24,091 nt of DNA. Source: JABDGZ01 sp964483785 (GTDB lineage: Bacteria; Omnitrophota; Gorgyraeia; Zapsychrales; Fredricksoniimonadaceae). The stretch is taken from the NCBI GenBank assembly GCA_964483785.1, contig CAZACW010000035.1:1-24091 (forward strand), written 5' to 3'. Each line of letters starts with the position of its first letter. Position 1 is the first letter of the stretch. Both the position numbers and the translations under genes were made by a program. The notes under the pieces are model-generated. The model had not been told where the DNA came from. It worked only from the letters and a program-made list of their open reading frames with translations, and made no database searches. Shown here in pieces: positions 1 through 8,208 of the stretch.

Positions 1-666
1 AGGACCTTGCTTTTTTCCGCCACCATGCCCGAGGAGATCGTGAAAATAAGCCAAAGCTATATGAACCTGCCGGTGCGGGTGGAAGTGGCGCCTGCCGGCA
101 CCATGGCGGACAAGGTCACCCAGGAATTGTATATTGTGCGCAAGGAATTAAAAAACCAGCTTTTGGAATCTGTGCTGGCCAATTATAAAGGTTCGGTGCT
201 GATCTTTTGCAGGACCAAATTTTCCGTCATGCGCCTCACCAGGCAATTGCGCAACATGAGGCATAACGCCGCGGAAACCCATTCGGACCGCTCCCTGGGC
301 CAGCGCAAGGAAGCCTTGGAAGGATTTAAAAGGGGCCGATACCGCATCCTGGTGGCCACGGACATTGCGGCGCGCGGCATTGATGTCAAGGGCATTGAAC
401 TTGTGATCAATTACGATCTTCCTGATGACCCGGAAAATTACGTGCACCGCATCGGCCGCACCGGCCGCGCCGGATTTGCCGGCCATGCCATTTCCATCGC
501 CACACCAGACCAGCGCCTGGATGTCAAAAACATCGAGCGCATCATCAACCAGAACCTTCCTGTGGCGCAAAGCCACCCCACCATCCCTTTAGAGAAATTC
601 CACATTCCCAAGACCCCGGTGATGGCCTTTCAAACGCCCCGGCGGATGAGACTGCGGCGAAGATAA
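1..666 (+). CDS. DEAD-box RNA helicase, C-terminal part (5' end outside the window)
   Basis: ATP-dependent RNA helicase of the DEAD-box (RhlE/DeaD-like) group, which unwinds RNA duplexes in RNA decay, ribosome assembly or cold adaptation. The frame is open from base 1, so the N-terminal RecA lobe (Walker A, DEAD box) is missing. Visible motifs in order are motif III (LLFSATMP) at the very start, the motif IV region (VLIFCRTK), motif V (ATDIAARGIDV) and motif VI (YVHRIGRTGRAG). After motif VI there is a short basic tail ending RRMRLRRR, without the long low-complexity extension some homologues carry. It is the only plus-strand gene. It converges on the 1159-residue gene, and the last 37 bases of the two genes overlap, so no separate terminator fits between them. 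Family assignment is firm; the subfamily is not resolvable from this half. Confidence 0.93.
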   Translation, partial: RTLLFSATMPEEIVKISQSYMNLPVRVEVAPAGTMADKVTQELYIVRKELKNQLLESVLANYKGSVLIFCRTKFSVMRLTRQLRNMRHNAAETHSDRSLGQRKEALEGFKRGRYRILVATDIAARGIDVKGIELVINYDLPDDPENYVHRIGRTGRAGFAGHAISIATPDQRLDVKNIERIINQNLPVAQSHPTIPLEKFHIPKTPVMAFQTPRRMRLRRR

Positions 667-3600
667 TCCAAAATAGGCAGGCTTTTGACGGTTTCGATGC
701 GGGTGATCTGCGGGACCAATCCATCCATGCGGCTGTACCTGGCTAAATCCTGCGGCGAGTACTTCAGCACCATGGCCTGATCGCCATGCCGGATCTTCAT
801 GGCCATGCGGGACGAATTCAAATCAATACCGCCTTTTTCAGCTGTATCCGGTAACATCGCAGGGTCATGGATCGTAAATCCAAATGTTATTTGGTTATCC
901 TGAGTCTCTACACTTATGGAATAGGTTGAATGTGGGTTAAAAGAATGTTCCTGAATATAGGCTTGGACCCGGGGCTTTAATTGCGTTTCAAAAAAAATCT
1001 GGGGATCATCGTAGATTTCCTGAATTCCTTGTTCCAATACAAAAGGCGCGACTGTTCCCGTCATTCTTCCAGGCGGATAAACTTTAAAATTGATCTTGCC
1101 AAATGGCATCTGTTCGACCATTTGATGGTAAAATATTTGCAAGGCGGACAAAAGTTTATTGTAATCATTAAAAACCAAATACCTTGATCCCCAATTCTTT
1201 AAAACAGGATAGAACATGCCTGCAAGATCAGCATCCATGATCATGGCCCGCAATATCTTTAAAAAACAAAATAAACGGACTCCTATGGGAAATTCTTCAT
1301 TCTTGTCGTATATTTCAGCTGTATTATGATCAATGGCCCTGACATTAACCATTCGGCCCTGATCATCTAAAATGTAACCATTGGTGAGACCCCTTGTATT
1401 TTCACTAATAGGCACATATATCCCCTTTTCTAAGGCAACCGTCCGTATAACTCCATCTGAAAATCTGAGTAAAATTTTACCTTCAAAAGGCCTGGGTGGA
1501 TCATCTAAAGAGAAAAATTGCAGGTTTAGAGCATGCTCGAATTTTTTCTTGGCAGAATTCCAAAATCTAATGACATCGCTTTGCTGGTCCCTGCTGACAA
1601 TTCTTGAGAATACGGCATTGCCACGGTCCACAATCTGCATATCTTGGGTCGATCTCGTAGTCGGTGATAAAGGAACGGGGGCCTGATGATGACCGTAAAA
1701 TATTTTACCCGACAAATAGATTTTGACTAAACCCAGATCATTAAAATCCAATTTAATAAACCGGCCTGTGGAATCTTGTGTTAAGGCCGGCTGATCTTGA
1801 AGATTAAACTCCTTCATCTCTTCAGGCGACAACATGGCCTCATCCTCACGATAGATCTGGGGCGCTGAATAAATAACATTCAAATTGGCCAAGGTCCGTT
1901 GGTCATGGCCCATGGCATTTCTGATCTCCGTCATATCTTCATAACGGGAATTCATCCCATGATCTGCTCTGGAAAACGAATCCGGAAAAGCCGCGAAAAT
2001 TTCCAAATCCATCAATAATGCTGATCCAAGGGCGCGCCTGAAATCCTCCCGGCGGTATTTAGGCAGGCGGGGCGGCAATAAACTGGTCACAGCCTCGTGA
2101 AACGCATCGCCGCTTTCAAACGGCCCTGATTCTATCAATGGATTACGCAGTTGAAACATCCGATAATCAGGACCTGTTTCTGCCGTTCTTCTGGCTTGTA
2201 AACGTTCCACGACTTCAGCCCTGCTTTGGCGAAGCTCTTTAGGAAACCTCACGCCGGTTTCTCTTTGCAGTTTGTCCATGGTCCGGACAATCTCGGAATA
2301 ACGGCCGGAGGCTGCTTTGACTTTCTCAAGAAAATAGGCAACGTCGTTGATCACCGCATCCCTGATCAAAAATTTTTCCGGATCCGACACGGGATTAGGA
2401 AATGGGAAACTACGAAACATGGTCTCTTGATTGGTGATGATATAGGCCTCGACCTTAAAATCCGCATTTTTATGATACTGATAAACAGCCAGGACCTTGG
2501 CCTTGATTTGATTCACAGCATCTATGACATCTGCGTTATATTCAAAATTCTGCTTTGCATAAACATCTTCGAGAAGGGAATATTCATCAAACTGGTCCTG
2601 CCTTAAAAAACCGACGAATTCTTCGATGTCCTGCTCCATGGCTTGTTGAATTTGCGGATAAACAAGAAATCTATATGTATGCAGCACGACACTCTCCATA
2701 GCCTGCCTTTTCTTAACATTGATCAGGTTAACCGCCTGAACGGCCAATTCCTTTTTTCGCTTTAACATGTCCGGCTCTATAAGCAATTGTACTCTGAGTC
2801 CTCCCTTGATCTTGACCAAAATCGATTCAAATTCAAATTCATACGGAATACCTAAATCACTCAAGGATTGGAGAAAATGCCGAAATAAGGTTGACGGATG
2901 GATCATGGCCGCATCGCTTTTTAAATTGACGCTGGCGCGGTCCATGCCCTGCTGTATGTCCTTGGCAATGGCTTGAGACATCATGGCCAGGTTGCGGGGA
3001 TCTTGGGGCCCTTTGATATCTCTAACATCAAAATCATGAGCAAATCCACCGGCGAAATATTTGCGGGGGATTCTTTGATGGGAGTATTTATCCTCGTCTT
3101 CCTTGATGTAATTGTAGACGCCTTTTTTAAAGGCTTTAAGGTATTGTTGATAAATTTGCCGGGTGTTCAGCGTTAAGCTATCGGCGTTGAGGTTTGAAGT
3201 TTTGCTCTTGTCCGCATAAACCTTGCCGAGAATCGATTCTTTCAGGGCTTTCTTATACCAGCTTGCCAACACCATGCCGCTGACAATTTGGCGCAAAAGG
3301 GCGAAGTTTTTGCCTTGGTTGACTTCCTGCTCTAGAGCTGGAAGGATGATCTGACGAATCATGCCTTGCATCAATAAAGGGGACGTCTCCCTTTTTTGGA
3401 CCATTGGGGAAGCCGTAATAAAGGGAGACGTCCCCTTTATTGCCGCCAAATAATCCTCTTCCAGCATCACCTTCAAATGGCTCTTCAAAATATAAGCCGT
3501 GTCTCCGTTTTCATAAATCACAGCTTCATCCGGCACGATCCAGACCTTGTTAAAGGTGTTGACCGGAATCGAATTCGTATGAAACCTTTCCCAGGCTTGC

Positions 3601-4109
3601 CTGTAGACCTTGTCCCAAAATTTCCCGCCTAATCCTGATTCCGGATACATCAAACTTGAGGTGATTTGTTTCAAAAGATAATCCTGGGACAGCAGGTCCC
3701 GGCCCATTTCCGTACTGCCGAAATTGGCATTGATGATGCGCTGATGTTCATAAGGGGACAGATTGACCCATTGGTCCTGGTCAGGGATAGTCAGGGAAGC
3801 CATAAAATATTTGATCAATCGGGCATAAATGTCCTGCTTCTGAGCCGGGGTAAACTTTTCATCGCCTTGCTGGATCAAAAAATCAAATTGGAGAGGCTGC
3901 TTGGCATGGATGGTCATGCCCTTCAACAGGGCCGGGGTAAAGGCAGGGCTGAGCTGGACCACTACCCCTGGTTTAGGAAATACAAGATCAGCCCTTGAAG
4001 GAGCGCTCATCTGCGCCATCAACGATGGCGATGGCCCCGTGGAGCTTAAAATAAAGGCGGCGATCAAAACCCGAGCCGCAATATAATGGGTTTGCTTACA
4101 TACTTTCAT
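630..4109 (-). CDS. Large exported protein of unknown function (VQLSP/GGIDL family), 1159 aa
   Basis: I do not recognise an enzymatic domain. Residues 1 to about 33 look like a signal peptide (basic start MKVCKQ, hydrophobic RVLIAAFILSS, then a small-residue region), so export is predicted. An N-terminal block of about 350 residues (VQLSPAF, IKYFMASLTIP, WVNLSPYE, MGRDLL, VMLEEDYL, EVNQGKNF, PRKYFAGG) is shared with the 2608-residue protein at the right of the window. The C-terminal end, from about residue 1092 (GGIDLNSSRM ... DYL), matches the tail of the same paralogue, while the centre differs. Residues about 222-246 are encoded by a palindromic repeat element lying in frame. The ATG at 4109 opens directly onto the signal peptide; the Shine-Dalgarno match is weak. 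Its 3' end overlaps the convergent helicase gene by 37 bases. Coding is supported by the shared blocks; function is unknown. Confidence 0.88.
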   Translation of the reverse strand: MKVCKQTHYIAARVLIAAFILSSTGPSPSLMAQMSAPSRADLVFPKPGVVVQLSPAFTPALLKGMTIHAKQPLQFDFLIQQGDEKFTPAQKQDIYARLIKYFMASLTIPDQDQWVNLSPYEHQRIINANFGSTEMGRDLLSQDYLLKQITSSLMYPESGLGGKFWDKVYRQAWERFHTNSIPVNTFNKVWIVPDEAVIYENGDTAYILKSHLKVMLEEDYLAAIKGTSPFITASPMVQKRETSPLLMQGMIRQIILPALEQEVNQGKNFALLRQIVSGMVLASWYKKALKESILGKVYADKSKTSNLNADSLTLNTRQIYQQYLKAFKKGVYNYIKEDEDKYSHQRIPRKYFAGGFAHDFDVRDIKGPQDPRNLAMMSQAIAKDIQQGMDRASVNLKSDAAMIHPSTLFRHFLQSLSDLGIPYEFEFESILVKIKGGLRVQLLIEPDMLKRKKELAVQAVNLINVKKRQAMESVVLHTYRFLVYPQIQQAMEQDIEEFVGFLRQDQFDEYSLLEDVYAKQNFEYNADVIDAVNQIKAKVLAVYQYHKNADFKVEAYIITNQETMFRSFPFPNPVSDPEKFLIRDAVINDVAYFLEKVKAASGRYSEIVRTMDKLQRETGVRFPKELRQSRAEVVERLQARRTAETGPDYRMFQLRNPLIESGPFESGDAFHEAVTSLLPPRLPKYRREDFRRALGSALLMDLEIFAAFPDSFSRADHGMNSRYEDMTEIRNAMGHDQRTLANLNVIYSAPQIYREDEAMLSPEEMKEFNLQDQPALTQDSTGRFIKLDFNDLGLVKIYLSGKIFYGHHQAPVPLSPTTRSTQDMQIVDRGNAVFSRIVSRDQQSDVIRFWNSAKKKFEHALNLQFFSLDDPPRPFEGKILLRFSDGVIRTVALEKGIYVPISENTRGLTNGYILDDQGRMVNVRAIDHNTAEIYDKNEEFPIGVRLFCFLKILRAMIMDADLAGMFYPVLKNWGSRYLVFNDYNKLLSALQIFYHQMVEQMPFGKINFKVYPPGRMTGTVAPFVLEQGIQEIYDDPQIFFETQLKPRVQAYIQEHSFNPHSTYSISVETQDNQITFGFTIHDPAMLPDTAEKGGIDLNSSRMAMKIRHGDQAMVLKYSPQDLARYSRMDGLVPQITRIETVKSLPILDYLRRSLIRRGV
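3372..3442. repeat. REP-like palindromic element A inside the 1159-aa gene
   Basis: Perfect 23-bp inverted repeat: the left arm at 3372-3394 is the reverse complement of the right arm at 3420-3442, with a 25-base loop. The core of each arm is GGGGACGTCTCCC or its complement, itself an imperfect palindrome. It is read through in frame by the exported-protein gene and yields two similar peptides (KGTSPF and RETSPLL). The core resembles three other elements in this window. Such palindromes recall REP sequences mobilised by IS200-like RAYT transposases; no RAYT gene is visible here, so that origin is inference. Confidence 0.85.
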
Positions 4110-4142
4110 ATAAATAAGTATGCCCTATTTTAAGAAAATTTG

Positions 4143-4220
4143 CTACCTGGCGGGAAAAAATGCGGTATTGACCCAGAACACTTCGCAGGAGCCGTCGCTG
4201 ATGAGAATATTTTTATGCAT
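4143..4220 (-). CDS. Possible 25-codon ORF directly after the aldolase gene
   Basis: The gap between the aldolase/dehydrogenase stop codon and the 1159-residue gene holds an ATG immediately after the TAG, followed by 25 codons (MHKNILISDG ... FFPAR) and a TAG. Translational coupling to the upstream gene is possible, but there is no dedicated ribosome binding site and I recognise no homologue. It may be a remnant of a truncated gene or a chance ORF. The remaining 33 bases to the next start codon are AT-rich with no clear promoter. Confidence 0.15.
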   Translation of the reverse strand: MHKNILISDGSCEVFWVNTAFFPAR

Positions 4221-6236
4221 CTAAATGACTCTCTCATTGCCGCCGTCCACAGGCACCTGGGCGCCGGTGGTCTTGGCAAAGGCCGGGCCAGCCAGGGCAG
4301 AGACTAAATCCGCGACGTCCCTGGAAGTGATTTGCGTATGAAGGACATTTTGGCTTTTATATTCTTCGACGGAGAGCCCGTAATGCTTGGCGCGCTTTTG
4401 CAGGATTTCCTTGGTCCAAATGGCGGTATCAAAAACCTGGTTGGGATGGACCATGTTGACGCGAATACCCTTGGCGCCCAGCTCCAGGGCTGCCACGCGG
4501 CCCAGCTGTGTAAGTCCGGCCTTGGCCGCGGAATAAGCCCCTGCCCCGGGCCCAGGCGCCGGCACATTTTTGGAAGCCATGAGGATAATGCATGGGTCCA
4601 GGCCAAGGGAAAGATAAGGAATGGCGTGTTTCATCAAAAGCTGATGGCTGGTCAAATTCAATTGCATGCTTAAATTCCAGGCCTTGGCCTCCATGCGCTC
4701 GATGTCCATGCTGGCTGGAAAAATACCCGCATTGCTGATGAGAATGTCCAGTCCGCCGAAGCGGCGCACGGTTGCATCAACGGCGGACTTGATCTGCGGC
4801 TCCTTGGTCAAATCGCCGATGATGCCTTGATAAGCCAACTTGGCCCCTTCGCCCCCTGTTAGGACACCTTTTTGGATATCCAGTCCAGCCACATGGGCGC
4901 CTTGAGAGATCAGACGCTCCACACAAGCCTTGCCGATCCCTGAGGCAGCGCCGGTGACCAGGGCGATCTTGCCCTGCAAACTCAATGGTTTGGGGTTGTT
5001 AGCCAGCTTGGCCTGCTCCAATTCCCAATATTCAACATCAAAGAGGTCTTTTTCTTTTAAGACCCTCCAGCCTCCCATGGCCTCTGCCCTTTGGATGGCC
5101 AAAAAGGTATGGTCCAAAATATCACCGACGATCCTGGCTTCAGATAGGCTGCGGCCCAAGGCCACGGCGCCGACCCCGGGCCAAAGCGCCCAGCGCGGGG
5201 CCAGATCCAGGCATTTTAGTTTCCCGTCGGCATAGCGCTCAAAATAGGCCTTATACGCCTGGGCGTATTCCTGGATATCTGCCTCGACATTGTTCTGGAT
5301 GACCGCGGGTTTGGGCTTGGTGCGGATCACATGGTCCGGTGTCAAGGTGCCGCGGGTCGCCAGGGACTTGATATTGGACAAACGGCTGAAGTTCAAACTT
5401 TGCGGATCATCCTTCAACAGAGCCACGAGTGCGCCGCCCTGGATTTGGCTGACGCAACGGCGCAGTTTGGCCAATGCCAATAAATTGTGCGGACGCTCAA
5501 ATGCGCTTTTGGCCATGACACCCACGGATTGTTTAGTCAGCATACGGATGATTTTTTTCGGCCTGTAAGCCTGAATATAACGCTCAGCCTCCGTCACGAG
5601 CTGAATATGTTTTTCATAACTGGCCCGGGCTGTTTCCGCGAAGGTAAACAGCCCATGATTTAACAGGACCATGCCTTCATATTTGCCCCAATCCATGCCC
5701 AAGGTCATTTCAAAGACCTTGCGCGCCAGCATAAAACCCGGCATCACATAAGGAACGATCAGCACGCGGTCACCATAGATTTCTTCGATCCGTTTTTTGC
5801 CGTCCGGCGTGTTGGTGATGGTCACCACCGCATCCGCATGGGAGTGGTCCACAAAGGCCGTGGGGATGATGGCATGAAGAATGGCTTCCACCGACGGATT
5901 AGGGGCCTGGGGATCCAGCATGGCCGCCCTTTGCTGGCGCACCATGTCCCTATCGCTTAAGGTCTTAAACATGGCCATGCGCAATAAGGCTTCCATTTTG
6001 ACGGCCGCAAAGCCCTGGGCTTCAATGGCAGCCAGGTCCCAGCCGCTGCCCTTGATATACAGCACATGCTGTTCTACATCAAAAAAATCACGGACCCTGG
6101 CCTTGACCGAGGTATTGCCTCCGCCGTGCATGACCAGTCCCTGGTCCCGACCCAATAAGCGCGACGTGTAGACACGCAGGGCCAAAGGGTCCTGGCCGCA
6201 GGATTTAGCTTCGTGCTCGCTCCAAAACGATTTCAT
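4221..6236 (-). CDS. Bifunctional class II aldolase / short-chain dehydrogenase
   Basis: Two-domain sugar-catabolism enzyme of 671 residues, the usual size for the RhaD-type bifunctional rhamnulose-1-phosphate aldolase/lactaldehyde dehydrogenase family. The N-terminal half is a class II (zinc) aldolase/adducin domain: phosphate-binding HGGGNTS near residue 37, the zinc-binding pair in DHSHADAVV and a further histidine in LNHGLFTF. The C-terminal part, from about residue 420, is a Rossmann short-chain dehydrogenase with TGAASGIG for NAD(P), NAG in ISNAGIF and the catalytic YSAAK with an upstream serine. I chose the ATG at 6236 rather than an in-frame ATG at 6335 inside the preceding gene, because GAGG lies 5 bases upstream and the N-terminal family similarity begins there. 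It starts 7 bases after the preceding gene's stop codon. Substrate specificity cannot be read directly; rhamnulose- or fuculose-type phosphates are plausible. Confidence 0.9.
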   Translation of the reverse strand: MKSFWSEHEAKSCGQDPLALRVYTSRLLGRDQGLVMHGGGNTSVKARVRDFFDVEQHVLYIKGSGWDLAAIEAQGFAAVKMEALLRMAMFKTLSDRDMVRQQRAAMLDPQAPNPSVEAILHAIIPTAFVDHSHADAVVTITNTPDGKKRIEEIYGDRVLIVPYVMPGFMLARKVFEMTLGMDWGKYEGMVLLNHGLFTFAETARASYEKHIQLVTEAERYIQAYRPKKIIRMLTKQSVGVMAKSAFERPHNLLALAKLRRCVSQIQGGALVALLKDDPQSLNFSRLSNIKSLATRGTLTPDHVIRTKPKPAVIQNNVEADIQEYAQAYKAYFERYADGKLKCLDLAPRWALWPGVGAVALGRSLSEARIVGDILDHTFLAIQRAEAMGGWRVLKEKDLFDVEYWELEQAKLANNPKPLSLQGKIALVTGAASGIGKACVERLISQGAHVAGLDIQKGVLTGGEGAKLAYQGIIGDLTKEPQIKSAVDATVRRFGGLDILISNAGIFPASMDIERMEAKAWNLSMQLNLTSHQLLMKHAIPYLSLGLDPCIILMASKNVPAPGPGAGAYSAAKAGLTQLGRVAALELGAKGIRVNMVHPNQVFDTAIWTKEILQKRAKHYGLSVEEYKSQNVLHTQITSRDVADLVSALAGPAFAKTTGAQVPVDGGNERVI

Positions 6237-6241
6237 CCTGG

Positions 6242-6245
6242 CCTC
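6242..6245 (-). promoter_or_regulatory. Ribosome binding site fixing the aldolase/dehydrogenase start
   Basis: GAGG on the minus strand, 5 bases before the ATG at 6236 and overlapping the TGA stop codon of the upstream gene. It supports this start over the longer in-frame one and suggests translational coupling. Confidence 0.6.
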
Positions 6246-8208
6246 ATTGATTTTGGATCCAATGCTCGGCATCAAAGCCGACATCGGATTTTTTGCGCAA
6301 AACCAGATACAGTTTGTTTCTCTGCTCCAGTTCATTCTGAAATTTTTGCACGCCTGGCCAGCCCTGCAGAGGGACGGTCGCGCGTTTCATATGATAGATG
6401 CTCTCGACCGTCACGGCCCCGTTGCCCTTGGTGTATCTGGCTGAAATCTGCATAAAGCCCGACGATAAATTATAATCTTTGGGCATAAAATTCAATTTCA
6501 AGGTGTCTGGAAAATGATAGGTGTTGCGGTTGATGATCAAAGAATGCGTAGGCACAAAGATGGGATAACGCCTCCTCTTTTGGGAAAAATCCGGCACATT
6601 GCCCTGCTGTTGTTCCTTGACTAAGACCATGTCATTGGCCACCTCGTAGATATGGTCAGCCGTGTATTTAAAATCGAATTCCACCGGGCCGTAGCGGTTT
6701 TCCAGTCCCTTGACTTCATGGTCCGTGATCTTGCCGCCCTGGGCAAAGGTGGCCTGCAGTTTCTCGAAAAACTTTTCCTTACTGCTGTCCTGGCTGGGGT
6801 CCCAGCTGCTTTTAAAATCTTGGGAGGCCTCCACGGGCATTTTGACATGCACTTGAAAATCAGCGGAACCGTCGTCCGTGACCTGGACATCGCTGACGGA
6901 TTCTACGGCATGGAAGGATTCATCGGCAACGGGAAGATTCTCAAAATGAAAGGATGCCGGTTCAATGGCCAAAACCGTTGCATTGTCATAACTGGAAGGA
7001 AGCTCCCCCAGATCAAAGCCCTTGGCCTGGGTGTCCATAAAATATTTCTTGCCGTCGATTTCCGCCTCCAGGACCACATGGTCAAAGGCCGAGGGATTGG
7101 GCAGGCGGTGGCGCGGATCGCCGTTGAATTCACCGCTGAATAAACAGACATTGGCCTCGATGCCGACGGATTTTAACATCTGCTTAGCCAACAGGGCCAG
7201 GTCCCTGCCGTTACCGTAACGGCCTATAAAAATGTCCTTGGTCGAAGGCGCATCCACTGTATGGTCGCCCAGGCTCATGGTCACAAAACGGAAATTGTCC
7301 TGGATAAATTCCATGACGGCGCGCCATTTTTCCTTGGGGCTGGTTTTATCCTTGACCAGATCCTGCGCCTTGGCCGCAATATCAGGATCATCCGCAGAAA
7401 CCTTGTTGATGACATCCCTCCACCAATCCGCCACCTGCTTCCAGTCCCCCAGCGATGACAGAGAGAGCACGCCGATGGTCTCATCCGGCGGCGGCATGAA
7501 ATCTTCGCTTTCGCTGTAGGCGGTATTTTCGAAGGTATAGGTGTACTTGACGATCCCTCGGCCTTTTTCGATCAGCGGCTTTTTGTCATTGTTGTAGGCA
7601 AAATTCCGGATGGCCTTATTTTGGGGAAAAACATAGGTGTAACGGGCGAATTTGGTGGGAATGGACGGATAGGTGATCTCATCCCAAAACTGGCCGGGGA
7701 TTTCTGCTTGGCGGACCCTGGTCTTGACCCTGACATCGAGGATGGTCCCGATATTAATCTGCGGAAAGGTGATCACCTTCAGGCGCATGTCCGCGTACAA
7801 AGGCGATTGGTCAAAGGCCGGCACATCCTTGATGTCCGTGGCCACCAGCTTTTTGCCGTCGGGGGTTTCGATAAACGCTTCGATGTCCTTGATCTCTTCC
7901 CTGGATTTATTGTAATAAATGGGCCATTGCCCCAGATGTTTGGCGGTTTCCTTCTGGATCTTCACCCGGGCGTGATAATCCTGGTCAAAGGACCAATTAT
8001 CGTGGACCACCGCATCTGTTTCCGCTAAAAGGCCGATATAAGGCTGGGTGCTGTTTTGCTCCTCCCACGCATCGGGATTGGCCTGCTTGTCCTCAATATT
8101 GTTTAAGTCCTGGGCAACGGCCTGGGAACGGTCCTGGGCCGGGGTCTGGCCCAGGGCCACCCCGAGCGGGCCGAGGAAAAAAATCAGACCAATGACCGTC
8201 TTTTTCAT
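6244..8208 (-). CDS. Exported DUF3857/transglutaminase-like protein (probable internal start within the fused frame)
   Basis: Alternative product of the fused frame, 654 residues starting at the ATG at 8208. It opens with a classical signal peptide (MKK, hydrophobic TVIGLIFFLGPLGVALG). A DUF3857-like beta domain follows (DADAVV-type opening, YNKSREEIKDIEAF, PDGKKL, FPQINIGT), then a transglutaminase-like domain. In this family the nucleophile lies in YGDCKD; here the sequence is YGNGRD, so Cys is replaced by Gly (fusion residue 764), while the presumed His807 (FDHVV) and Asp822 (FMDTQ) remain. It is therefore probably not a working transglutaminase or protease, or belongs to a non-catalytic subfamily. 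The C-terminal 230 residues are a beta-rich region typical of such proteins. No strong ribosome binding site precedes the internal ATG, which is why the start is uncertain. A second ATG lies 3 codons earlier at 8217. Confidence 0.55.
   Translation of the reverse strand: MKKTVIGLIFFLGPLGVALGQTPAQDRSQAVAQDLNNIEDKQANPDAWEEQNSTQPYIGLLAETDAVVHDNWSFDQDYHARVKIQKETAKHLGQWPIYYNKSREEIKDIEAFIETPDGKKLVATDIKDVPAFDQSPLYADMRLKVITFPQINIGTILDVRVKTRVRQAEIPGQFWDEITYPSIPTKFARYTYVFPQNKAIRNFAYNNDKKPLIEKGRGIVKYTYTFENTAYSESEDFMPPPDETIGVLSLSSLGDWKQVADWWRDVINKVSADDPDIAAKAQDLVKDKTSPKEKWRAVMEFIQDNFRFVTMSLGDHTVDAPSTKDIFIGRYGNGRDLALLAKQMLKSVGIEANVCLFSGEFNGDPRHRLPNPSAFDHVVLEAEIDGKKYFMDTQAKGFDLGELPSSYDNATVLAIEPASFHFENLPVADESFHAVESVSDVQVTDDGSADFQVHVKMPVEASQDFKSSWDPSQDSSKEKFFEKLQATFAQGGKITDHEVKGLENRYGPVEFDFKYTADHIYEVANDMVLVKEQQQGNVPDFSQKRRRYPIFVPTHSLIINRNTYHFPDTLKLNFMPKDYNLSSGFMQISARYTKGNGAVTVESIYHMKRATVPLQGWPGVQKFQNELEQRNKLYLVLRKKSDVGFDAEHWIQNQ

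Noticed and set aside
3372..3442. CRISPR-like repeat
   Set aside because: Only one inverted pair with no regularly spaced direct repeats, and the element is inside a coding frame.
6237..6335. Longer start for the aldolase/dehydrogenase at 6335
   Set aside because: The extra 33 residues overlap the upstream gene and lie outside the family similarity; the ATG at 6236 has GAGG 5 bases upstream.
6652..7143. A 163-codon plus-strand open frame
   Set aside because: It is a shadow of the DUF3857/transglutaminase-like coding region, with no ribosome binding site or known motif.
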